Shown here one piece after another: positions 1 through 5,975 of a stretch of 7,442 nucleotides of DNA (positions within the stretch are counted from its first letter, which is position 1; each line of letters begins with the position of its first letter). Under the pieces are notes generated by a model, which did no database searches, was not told the DNA's origin, and worked only from the letters and a program-made list of their open reading frames with translations. Source of the DNA: Methyloglobulus sp. (lineage in GTDB: Bacteria > Pseudomonadota > Gammaproteobacteria > Methylococcales > Methylomonadaceae); contig JABFSV010000519.1 in assembly GCA_013140405.1 (NCBI GenBank), positions 1 to 7,442 on the forward strand, in the 5' to 3' direction. A program made the translations under genes and the position numbers.

Positions 1-8
1 TTGTAATA

Positions 9-52
9 TTGTAGGGGGTTGGCAAACGATAAAGCAGTTTGCCAACCTACAA
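9..52. repeat. Long imperfect inverted repeat (hairpin) at the left edge
   Basis: The arm TTGTAGG (9-15) pairs with CCTACAA (46-52), and TTGGCAAAC (19-27) pairs with GTTTGCCAA (37-45). This gives a 16-bp stem with a GGG bulge (16-18) and a 9-nt loop. No T-run follows on the + strand, so a classic intrinsic terminator is not supported. It resembles the REP-like palindromes (cores like GTAGGTTGG/CCAACCTAC) common between genes in many proteobacteria. It could be the end of an upstream transcription unit or a dispersed repeat; the upstream gene is outside the window. Confidence 0.6.
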
Positions 53-88
53 GCTCTTTGACCAGTACTTCAGTGAGGCCTATGCCAG

Positions 89-107
89 ACGGGGCATGTT
101 GCCCCGT
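89..107 (+). other. Compact GC-rich hairpin in the leader of cassette 1
   Basis: ACGGGGCA (89-96) and TGCCCCGT (100-107) form a perfect 8-bp stem closed by a 3-nt loop, 92 nt before the lipoprotein start. A weaker 5-bp stem, AGGTC/GACCT (160-164/172-176), lies nearer the gene. I do not recognise a known riboswitch, and no T-run follows. It may be an mRNA leader structure or attenuator, or just part of a repeat. No similar element is seen before the second lipoprotein gene. Confidence 0.4.
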
Positions 108-198
108 ACCGCAGGGATACAAAACCAATATAAGTAAGCTCCATTGTGGCGAGTTAATAAGGTCAGGGAAAGACCTACCAATAAAATGAGAAAGCGTT

Positions 199-423
199 AT
201 GAGATCAATTGAACTGACAGTGAAAATACTACTGCTCACAATAACTGTGGCGCTAACCGCATGTACAGCGGTGCAGCCGTGGGAACGTGGCAATCTGGCA
301 AAGCCGCAAATGGCATTAGACCCATACCCGTTGCAAAGTTCGTTGAGGGCGCATAACTACGGTAGCCGCGAGGCGGCAGCGGGAGGCAATGCGGCGCAAG
401 GGGGCGGTTGTGGCTGTTATTAA
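199..423 (+). CDS. DUF4266-type small lipoprotein, copy 1
   Basis: This 74-residue exported lipoprotein has a lipobox LTAC with the lipidated Cys at position 22, after a hydrophobic stretch (residues about 8-21). The mature part is only 53 residues. It holds the family pattern VQPWERG, LAKP, HNYGSREAAAGG and a glycine-rich C-terminus ending CGCY. I place it in DUF4266 from recall of this pattern; the family has no established function. The start is the ATG at 199. An ATG at 186 is in another frame and soon hits a stop. The Shine-Dalgarno is weak (GAGAAAG region). The last 14 nt overlap the next gene. It is almost identical in its mature part to the lipoprotein at 5751-5975 (2 differences in the last 50 residues). 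The Cys-X-Cys tail could bind metal or be a thiol redox site; that is inference. Confidence 0.88.
   Translation: MRSIELTVKILLLTITVALTACTAVQPWERGNLAKPQMALDPYPLQSSLRAHNYGSREAAAGGNAAQGGGCGCY
399..404 (+). promoter_or_regulatory. Shine-Dalgarno of the first DUF3570 gene, inside the lipoprotein gene
   Basis: AGGGGG lies 5 nt before GTG (410-412), both inside the last codons of the DUF4266 gene. The same SD, spacer and GTG occur at 5951-5964 in cassette 2. This arrangement favours translational coupling and decides the start in favour of GTG over the in-frame ATG at 389, which has no good SD. Confidence 0.6.
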
Positions 424-3418
424 AATCAAACGATATTTTCCTTTTTCGGACAGCACTAACAAGGAAACTCTGAACAAGTTGATTCCATTTATGGTTCGAC
501 AAGCTCTCGGCAACTGCTCCATGCGTTGCCCTACCTCCTGCATCCATGCAGTCGACCACGAACGGAATCAACACCTTACCGTTCGTCTTTATGCCCCAGA
601 GGGTGCTGAGCTTGCACCACAGGCACTTCCTTTGGTCGTCGAAGGGCTTATTCAGAGCTTCCTTAAGCCTGTAGATTGGGTTGATGCTGTTGCAAACCAA
701 TATTTGCCGCTTCCCTATATTGGCGTTCGTACCTTACCCCAACCTATCAAAATTAAGCAATTGTTTAAAAAACCGGATTGTGCCCCTTTACATGCCCTAA
801 CCACAGCCGCCTTGGTGTTGCCCGGTTTACTGTCACCCGCAGCCTATGCTATCGAAGGCGATTCAGTGGATTTTCAATACAGCCACTATCAAGAGGGTAA
901 GCGCGATATTAGTGGTTTGGTATCAGACCCATTGACTGGTGTTAACTCGGTGTCTGGAATCAAGACGTTAAATCCTATTGAGGTTGATAGTCTTCATGGC
1001 AGTGCAAAAATTACCTTATCAGACCGTGTTAAATTCGCTTTTAATTACCTTCAGGACACCTGGGGTGGCGCTACGCCTGTTGCTACGGCACCGTCTGCAT
1101 TTGGGGGGAATGGCCCACTCTTATCGTCTGACGGAACAACAGTGGTGGGAGCATCGCCATTTCTTCAAAGCGCACAGCAGATTTTTTTGGACGCGCAAAA
1201 GAATTCACTTATACAAAATTTTGATCCCAATACGGGCGAAGCTGTTTACACAAGAAATAACCAACTTACGCATACGCTCTCGACCGCTTCACCAGAAACC
1301 CGTAAACAGGGGGATTTTAAGTTGAGTTATGAGTGGGACGAGGCCGCAGTGACCGTGGGTGGCGGGATCTCCCTGGAAGACGACTATGAATCCCGGTTTG
1401 GTAATATTGGCGGACGTTGGGATATTAACCAGAAACAAACCACGCTAAATCTGGACTTAAGTTACACCAATAGCGATACGAATGCAGTACTCGATCACGA
1501 TGCAGTCACCTATATTGATAAAACAGCCTACCGATTGAACGGGCAACTTGAAACCTTGGAGGATGAACCTAAGTCCAATATCCTGAGCGGCAACCGTCAA
1601 GATTGGGCCACCCATTTTGGTGTAACGCAAATACTTAATAAAGATGCCTTGCTCGGAGCGGATGTCAGCTATACCCGCAGTACTGGTTATATGGCTAATC
1701 CATATAAAGCAGTGAGTGTGGTCTTTATCGATCCTGATCAGCAATTTGAGGCACCGCCTGGAGGGTTCCAAGGGCAACTCAAAGCACTCCTAGAACAGAG
1801 ACCCGATGTGCGTAACCAATGGAATCTGGGTGGGCGTTACGTACAATATATTAACCAATTAGATGCGGCCCTGCATTTTGATTACCGCTTTTCAGCGGAT
1901 GACTGGGGCATTCATGCCCATACCTTTGAGGCGGATTGGGTGCAACCATTGGTTAGCGGCTGGACGGTGACACCCAGGGTGCGTTATTACTCGCAGGATG
2001 CGGCGGATTTTTACACGCCATGGTTTCACACTGAACAGAAATTCAACGGGCGTGCCAAGGATAACGAACTGCCTTATGATCCCAGCAAGTTTCCCAGTAA
2101 ATTTCAGGATAACTTCTCCAGCGACCAGCGTTTGTCTGGTTACGGCGCGTTAAGCGGCGGTGTTACTGTTACCAAACAATTCGCCAAAGGATTAACCCTT
2201 GAGACGGGCTTTGAATATTACACCCACCAAGGCTCCTTAAAGATTGGCGGCGGCGGTGAAGGTGCGTATGCAGATTATGATTACTGGCTCGCCAATGCGG
2301 CGTTGAAAGTGGATTTAGGTGCGTTATCTCTTGGTGGCAGTGGTGGGAATGGGCATGCGGGGCATGAACACCATAACCACGGCGTTCATGCCCCTGCTGG
2401 TGTTATGTTCGACCACATGCTACCCAACGCGGGTGATTTTATGGTGGGTTACCGCTATATGTACGGCAACCAGAGTGGCGATATGTTGCATGGGGCTAAT
2501 GCAGTCAGCGATCAAGCTATTGTTGCAAATGGTTGTGGGCCGAACCCATGTTTTGTTGCCCCGGACAGTATGACCATGAATATGCACATGCTGGACATCA
2601 TGTACGCTCCTACCGATTGGCTAACTTTAATGCTGATGCCGCAGTTTATGGATATGGGTATGACGATGAATAGATTAGATGGTGCGCCATTAGATTCAGA
2701 AGCAGCCAAAAATATCGGTAATCCTTTAGACTCAAATGGTGTTCCGCTTGATATAGGAAGACATATCCCCCACCACGTCCAAAACGGTCATGAAACCGGT
2801 GGCATAGGCGATCTGGGCATGTATGCGCTGTTCAAGCTGTTCGATAATGGGGTGCATCACGTCCATATCACTACTGGGCTTAGTGTTCCCACTGGCGATG
2901 TGGATATAAAGCTACGACGTAATCATACGATTGATGGCGGCTTCATCCATTACGGGATGCAGCTAGGCAGTGGCACTTGGGATTTCAAACCCAGCCTGAC
3001 CTACACCGGACATATCGACCAATTCTCCTGGGGCGCACAGGCTAGCGGAACAGTCCGTATGGAAGGCCAAAACGAATCCGGCTATGCGCTGGGCGATTTG
3101 TTCCAGGCCACGGCATGGGGCAGTTATAACCTGACCAACTGGCTGACTGCTTCTGTGCGTGGCATGTATACCTTGCAAGGTGGTCTAAACGGCAAGTTCA
3201 ACGGCCTTATCAACCAATTCGGGCCGATGGATTATCCGCAGAACCACGGCGGTAAATATTGGGATGTCGGTTTCGGCTTGAGTGCAATGGTGCCATCCGG
3301 CGACCTCGCAGGTAACCGCGTCAGCGTAGAATGGCTGCAACCCGTTGAAGATAATGTCAACGGCTATCAACTTGAACGGGATGGAGCGTTGTCGGCGACC
3401 TGGAGTGTGGCGTTTTAG
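410..3418 (+). CDS. DUF3570-type outer-membrane protein fused to a Met/His-rich barrel domain
   Basis: The product is 1002 residues from GTG 410 (1009 from ATG 389). Residues 1-128 are an unusual leader that partly derives from a repeat (499-673). A signal peptide follows at about 129-147, beginning ALTTAALVLPG and ending in an AYA cleavage motif. Residues about 148-640 form a DUF3570-type region (DFQYSHYQEGKR, DTWGGATP, ASPETRKQGDFKLSY, DDYESRFGN, FEYYTHQGS), rich in alternating beta-strand patterns. A His-rich linker HAGHEHHNHGVH (649-660) joins it to a second beta-rich domain (about 661-1002) containing MVGYRYMYG, a Met-rich run near 719-755, YAPTDWLTL, LSVPTGD and a C-terminal Phe, as in outer-membrane barrels. 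Its DUF3570 part closely matches the gene at 5962. Possible role: an outer-membrane pore or scaffold handling metal; unproven. Translation may instead start at TTG 761, which gives a normal 30-residue signal peptide. Confidence 0.85.
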   Translation: MAVIKIKRYFPFSDSTNKETLNKLIPFMVRQALGNCSMRCPTSCIHAVDHERNQHLTVRLYAPEGAELAPQALPLVVEGLIQSFLKPVDWVDAVANQYLPLPYIGVRTLPQPIKIKQLFKKPDCAPLHALTTAALVLPGLLSPAAYAIEGDSVDFQYSHYQEGKRDISGLVSDPLTGVNSVSGIKTLNPIEVDSLHGSAKITLSDRVKFAFNYLQDTWGGATPVATAPSAFGGNGPLLSSDGTTVVGASPFLQSAQQIFLDAQKNSLIQNFDPNTGEAVYTRNNQLTHTLSTASPETRKQGDFKLSYEWDEAAVTVGGGISLEDDYESRFGNIGGRWDINQKQTTLNLDLSYTNSDTNAVLDHDAVTYIDKTAYRLNGQLETLEDEPKSNILSGNRQDWATHFGVTQILNKDALLGADVSYTRSTGYMANPYKAVSVVFIDPDQQFEAPPGGFQGQLKALLEQRPDVRNQWNLGGRYVQYINQLDAALHFDYRFSADDWGIHAHTFEADWVQPLVSGWTVTPRVRYYSQDAADFYTPWFHTEQKFNGRAKDNELPYDPSKFPSKFQDNFSSDQRLSGYGALSGGVTVTKQFAKGLTLETGFEYYTHQGSLKIGGGGEGAYADYDYWLANAALKVDLGALSLGGSGGNGHAGHEHHNHGVHAPAGVMFDHMLPNAGDFMVGYRYMYGNQSGDMLHGANAVSDQAIVANGCGPNPCFVAPDSMTMNMHMLDIMYAPTDWLTLMLMPQFMDMGMTMNRLDGAPLDSEAAKNIGNPLDSNGVPLDIGRHIPHHVQNGHETGGIGDLGMYALFKLFDNGVHHVHITTGLSVPTGDVDIKLRRNHTIDGGFIHYGMQLGSGTWDFKPSLTYTGHIDQFSWGAQASGTVRMEGQNESGYALGDLFQATAWGSYNLTNWLTASVRGMYTLQGGLNGKFNGLINQFGPMDYPQNHGGKYWDVGFGLSAMVPSGDLAGNRVSVEWLQPVEDNVNGYQLERDGALSATWSVAF
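499..673. repeat. Dispersed repeat, copy A, lying inside the DUF3570 leader
   Basis: Four blocks occur in the same order here and at 5434-5659: a 20-nt exact match (499-518 = 5434-5453); a 12-nt exact match CCATGCAGTCGA (544-555 = 5502-5513); a 30-nt block with 25 identities (614-643 / 5608-5637); and TAAGCCTGTA (664-673 = 5650-5659). The spacing between blocks differs. An 8-bp inverted repeat, ACGAACGG (558-565) / CCGTTCGT (579-586), sits inside, as in REP-like elements. No transposase is present. The repeat is read through in frame by the DUF3570 gene. True ends are uncertain; the unmatched foreign segment probably extends to about 431-745. Confidence 0.75.
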
Positions 3419-3552
3419 GGCGAATTATTTGTAAGCCATATTAAAAACGTCATGCCGACATTGGTGTGCTTAGCTGATAAAAAATGATAAAAAATTTGAT
3501 TCATTGTCGTGTTTTTCCTCACTACATGGAAGTAGGCATTTGGCCTGAATTG

Positions 3553-3585
3553 CGGCGATATCAGTTTTTCGCCGTAGTCTTTTTC
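3553..3585 (+). terminator. Possible weak terminator after the fused DUF3570 gene
   Basis: CGGCGA (3553-3558) pairs with TCGCCG (3569-3574), followed shortly by TAGTCTTTTT. The stem is only 6 bp, the T-run starts about 5 nt after it, and it lies 135 nt past the stop codon, so this is tentative. The rest of 3419-3659 holds no convincing gene; a 61-codon open frame at 3484-3669 shows no recognisable features. Confidence 0.3.
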
Positions 3586-3659
3586 ATATGGAAGGCTGTC
3601 AGTAAAACGATGAATCTAAACTTATGCTTTAACACTATAAGCTATCGACCACAAAATTT

Positions 3660-4553
3660 ATGTGCCTAGATTTTCCACGACCATTACGCAACTTGGCAAT
3701 GCAGGGCATTATTGTTTTGCTGATAGGATTTGCCGGCGTTGTTTTTGGTAAAACACCTGCTAAATCCGTAACCAAAGCGAGTACGAATTTGGCTATAAGT
3801 GATGACAAGGGCAGTGAATTACAGCTCGAAGTCAGGCAAATGCCTTTAGCACAGGTACTCGACAGCATCTCCCATAAAACCCGCACACCCATACATTATT
3901 CCGTGCTTCCTGACGGCTTGGTCACTGCCACTTGTGTGGGTACGACTTTAAAACAAGTTTTAGAATGCTTGCTAGATCGGAAGGCAGACCTAATCGTCAG
4001 GTATCCAAGAAAATCGGATAAGGTTGAAGCCAAGGGTCAAGTGGCAGAAGCCTGGATTCTAGGTTCAAGGTTAGATGGTACAACTGCCAAAGCTGATTGT
4101 TCGGCAACGGACGAAATCAATAAAGGATCGCTTTCATTTCGGAAAAACCACCAGGATATGGAAGCCGAGCTCGACCGTACTGACGAATTGTTGAAAATGG
4201 CGCAATCGAAAAATCCCGAAGAACGGGTGGAAGCCATAGGTGCGCTGATGGCGGGCGGACGTGAAGGTGATCCCGCTGTAAAGGCTGCCTTGGAACAAGC
4301 ACTTACAGATAAGGATGATAATGTCAGGGCACAAGCGATTTCCAGCCTGTCACACCGCGAAGGTGGTGGAGCGGTGGGTGCTATCCAGGAAGCATTACAT
4401 GACAATTCGGTTGATGTCAGGTTAATGGCAGTTGATGGCATCACTGACGATATTGCGCTGTTACAACAGGCAATCAATGACAGCGATGAAACAGTAAGGA
4501 GTTTAGCAGAGACAAAACTGCAACAATTGACCCAAGATAATAAAAAGCCATGA
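3660..4553 (+). CDS. Exported protein with STN-like module and HEAT repeats
   Basis: The product is 297 residues. A basic N-terminus (R7, R10) and a hydrophobic segment (residues 14-29) form a likely signal peptide. Residues about 53-115 (LQLEVRQMPLAQVLDSIS, then IHYSVLPDGLV and TTLKQVLECLL) resemble the STN module of secretins and TonB-dependent receptors: a beta-strand, then the 'L..VL..I...T...I.Y' pattern. Residues about 184-290 are short HEAT-type helical repeats, recognisable by recurring D/N-x-x-V-R junctions (KDDNVRA, NSVDVR, DETVR). Both modules bind proteins, so a periplasmic adaptor or assembly role towards the neighbouring barrel proteins is a reasonable guess. The start is uncertain: ATG 3660 and ATG 3699 are in frame and neither has a clear Shine-Dalgarno. 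It lies 241 nt after the fused barrel gene and 216 nt before the thioredoxin-like gene, so it may be transcribed separately. Confidence 0.8.
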   Translation: MCLDFPRPLRNLAMQGIIVLLIGFAGVVFGKTPAKSVTKASTNLAISDDKGSELQLEVRQMPLAQVLDSISHKTRTPIHYSVLPDGLVTATCVGTTLKQVLECLLDRKADLIVRYPRKSDKVEAKGQVAEAWILGSRLDGTTAKADCSATDEINKGSLSFRKNHQDMEAELDRTDELLKMAQSKNPEERVEAIGALMAGGREGDPAVKAALEQALTDKDDNVRAQAISSLSHREGGGAVGAIQEALHDNSVDVRLMAVDGITDDIALLQQAINDSDETVRSLAETKLQQLTQDNKKP

Positions 4554-4769
4554 AACCTTGAGTTTTCAAGGAATAATCAAGGCCAGTGGAAGGGCGGCGT
4601 GACTGATTTAAACCAAAATGGCGTTATGTTAGGGCGTTTAACAGTTTGGACTCACGTCAAAATGATGTGTTAACGCTTAATCTAATAGCGTTGTTGAAAA
4701 TAGTAAGGCTGCTCAGTATTGAATGCAGTCATTCGATTAACCCTTTATTTAATATTCAAGGAACAACAA

Positions 4770-5288
4770 ATGGCAATTAAACAATTTTTTTCAAGATTAA
4801 TGGTAATCACAGCTTTTTGCTTCAGCTCAATGGCTTTCGCAGCAGGTGTAGGTAATCCGATGCCTTCGTGTATGGTGTCACCAATAGGGGAAAACAAGAC
4901 GGAAGATTTGCAACGTTACAAAGGTCAAGTTTTGTATGTCGATTTTTGGGCATCCTGGTGTGGGCCTTGCGCCAAGTCCTTTCCATTTTTAAACGAAATA
5001 CACGAGCAATTTAAAGCTCAAGGTTTGCAGATTGTCGGGGTTAACCTGGACGAAAATGCGGACGATGCCAAAGCATTCCTCGCCAAATATCCCGCTAATT
5101 TTGAGGTCAAGGCGGACGTTAGCAAACAATGTGCTAAGGATTTTGCCGTAAAAGCGATGCCATCTTCTTACATTATCGACCGTAAGGGTGTTGTACATCA
5201 TGTCCACTTGGGATTCCGTCCCGGCGAAGCCCAGGAAATACGAGTTCTAGTGGAAAAACTGCTGAATGAGAAAGTGGCAGGGTTGTAA
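4770..5288 (+). CDS. Periplasmic TlpA-like thioredoxin-fold protein
   Basis: The product is 172 residues with a Sec signal peptide (1-24, ending MAFA) and a thioredoxin fold of the TlpA/ResA kind. It has the strand VLYVDFWASWCGPC with the active-site cysteines at 64 and 67, followed by IVGVNLDEN and the cis-proline loop AMPSSYIID (Pro131). The family exchanges disulfides in the periplasm, usually as a reductant for cytochrome c or metal-site maturation. Two extra cysteines (C34, C121) are visible. ATG 4770 is chosen because AAGGA lies 7 nt before it and the signal peptide starts there; an in-frame ATG at 4719 would add 17 residues and lacks a ribosome-binding site. Its position between two DUF4266/DUF3570 cassettes suggests it may act on the Cys-Gly-Cys tail of the lipoproteins or on a metal site; this is inference. 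Confidence 0.9.
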   Translation: MAIKQFFSRLMVITAFCFSSMAFAAGVGNPMPSCMVSPIGENKTEDLQRYKGQVLYVDFWASWCGPCAKSFPFLNEIHEQFKAQGLQIVGVNLDENADDAKAFLAKYPANFEVKADVSKQCAKDFAVKAMPSSYIIDRKGVVHHVHLGFRPGEAQEIRVLVEKLLNEKVAGL

Positions 5289-5363
5289 ATGATCCTTAAC
5301 GCTTAGTGTCGAAGCGGCATAACGAAATCGGTAGTGGGTTAAACCTGTGACTTGATAGTGGCC

Positions 5364-5391
5364 GGAGCGACAAACCTAGGTTTGTCACTCC
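5364..5391. repeat. 28-nt near-perfect palindrome
   Basis: The core GACAAACCTAGGTTTGTC (5369-5386) is a perfect 18-nt palindrome. It extends outward as GGAG/CTCC with a single mismatch to span 5364-5391. It opens the gene-free stretch 5289-5750 that precedes cassette 2. Palindromes of this shape are typical of dispersed REP- or MITE-type repeats. It could equally be a dimeric operator, but no divergent gene or regulator is adjacent. Confidence 0.7.
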
Positions 5392-5433
5392 AAGATACAC
5401 GCGACTCGCTGGGGTTAAGCCGACAACTTAAGC

Positions 5434-5659
5434 ACAAGCTCTCGGCAACTGCTGAAGTACAGGACGTACTCAATGCAGCAAACGCAGGAGCAAATATCCG
5501 CCCATGCAGTCGAGGGCAAAAGTTAATCAGTTGATTCTGTCTGTACCCAAAGGGCACTTGTACCCTGAAGGGCATAAATGACCTTCAGGGTATATAAATT
5601 GCGGCCTGTGCCACAGGCATTGCCTTGGGTCGTCGAACCATAAGCAGAATAAGCCTGTA
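5434..5659. repeat. Dispersed repeat, copy B, upstream of the second lipoprotein gene
   Basis: This shares four ordered blocks with 499-673. It differs in having a longer middle that includes AGTAC/GTACT self-complementary sequence (about 5456-5470) and the strong hairpin at 5561-5592. It contains stops in all three + strand frames' useful stretches and no plausible gene, unlike copy A, which is open. It ends about 90 nt before the ATG at 5751, so it could carry or displace promoter elements for cassette 2. No transposase is nearby, consistent with a non-autonomous element. Confidence 0.7.
5561..5592. repeat. Strong 11-bp hairpin within repeat copy B
   Basis: TACCCTGAAGG (5561-5571) is perfectly complementary to CCTTCAGGGTA (5582-5592) around a 10-nt loop. 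It is followed by TATAAATT rather than a T-run, so termination is doubtful. A related partial motif, TACCCAAAGGGCA, lies just before it at about 5544-5556, suggesting an internally repeated unit. Confidence 0.65.
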
Positions 5660-5750
5660 CGTGCAACCCTTATGTAGAAAATACCGCAAAGCAGCTATTT
5701 TGCATAAACAAAATGCAGTGGAAAACATTATAAAAACAAGAAGAAAACCT

Positions 5751-5975
5751 ATGACATTGATTAAGCTAACATCAAGAATACTGTTGCTTACACCCATGAT
5801 AATACTAGTTGCCTGTACGTCGGTGCAACCCTGGGAGCGCGGCAACCTTGCTAAACCGCACATGGCCTTAGACCCCTATCCATTGCAAAGCGCGTTACGG
5901 GCGCATAACTATGGCAGCCGCGAGGCGGCGGCGGGTGGCAATGCGGCGCAAGGGGGCGGTTGTGGCTGTTATTAA
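5751..5975 (+). CDS. DUF4266-type small lipoprotein, copy 2
   Basis: This 74-residue lipoprotein has the same length as copy 1, with the lipobox LVAC placing the lipidated Cys again at position 22. The signal peptide has diverged, but the last 50 residues differ from copy 1 at only two positions (Q/H and S/A), including the CGCY tail. An open frame extends upstream to 5625. ATG 5751 is preferred because it gives the same length as copy 1 and a normal lipoprotein signal peptide, while the upstream part reads through repeat-derived DNA. The ribosome-binding site is poor (AAGAAG about 7 nt upstream). The 3' end overlaps the following DUF3570 gene by 14 nt. Its role is presumably the same as copy 1 but paired with the second DUF3570 protein. 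Confidence 0.87.
   Translation: MTLIKLTSRILLLTPMIILVACTSVQPWERGNLAKPHMALDPYPLQSALRAHNYGSREAAAGGNAAQGGGCGCY
5951..5956 (+). promoter_or_regulatory. Shine-Dalgarno of the second DUF3570 gene, inside lipoprotein copy 2
   Basis: AGGGGG is followed by a 5-nt spacer and GTG at 5962. It is part of a 39-nt stretch (5937-5975) identical to 385-423. A second option, AGAGG (5981-5985) before TTG 5995, would give a shorter signal peptide starting MSINALTTAA. Confidence 0.55.

Noticed and set aside
65..73. GTACTTCAG, reverse complement of CTGAAGTAC at 5452-5460
   Set aside because: A 9-nt match without flanking similarity is compatible with chance.
236..700. 154-codon open frame on the - strand
   Set aside because: It lies opposite the lipoprotein gene and the repeat-derived leader, shows no signal or domain pattern, and reflects stop-poor repeat DNA.
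3484..3669. 61-codon + strand frame between the fused barrel gene and the HEAT gene
   Set aside because: It has no recognisable motif, a weak ribosome-binding site, overlap with the next gene and a possible terminator inside it.
4556..4571. Small hairpin CCTTGA/TCAAGG just after the HEAT gene
   Set aside because: It has only 6 AT-containing base pairs and no T-run, so it is too weak to call a terminator.
4634..4676. Imperfect inverted repeat GCGTTTAACA/TGTTAACGC before the thioredoxin-like gene
   Set aside because: The arms are mismatched and widely spaced, and no regulator is nearby; not enough to call an operator or terminator.
5700..5733. Possible promoter TTGCAT...TTATAA before lipoprotein copy 2
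   Set aside because: The spacing of about 20-22 nt is too long for a standard sigma-70 promoter, and the -10 match is poor.
5625..5750. Longer N-terminus for lipoprotein copy 2
   Set aside because: It would bury the lipoprotein signal peptide behind 42 residues read from repeat DNA; copy 1 begins at the position equivalent to 5751.
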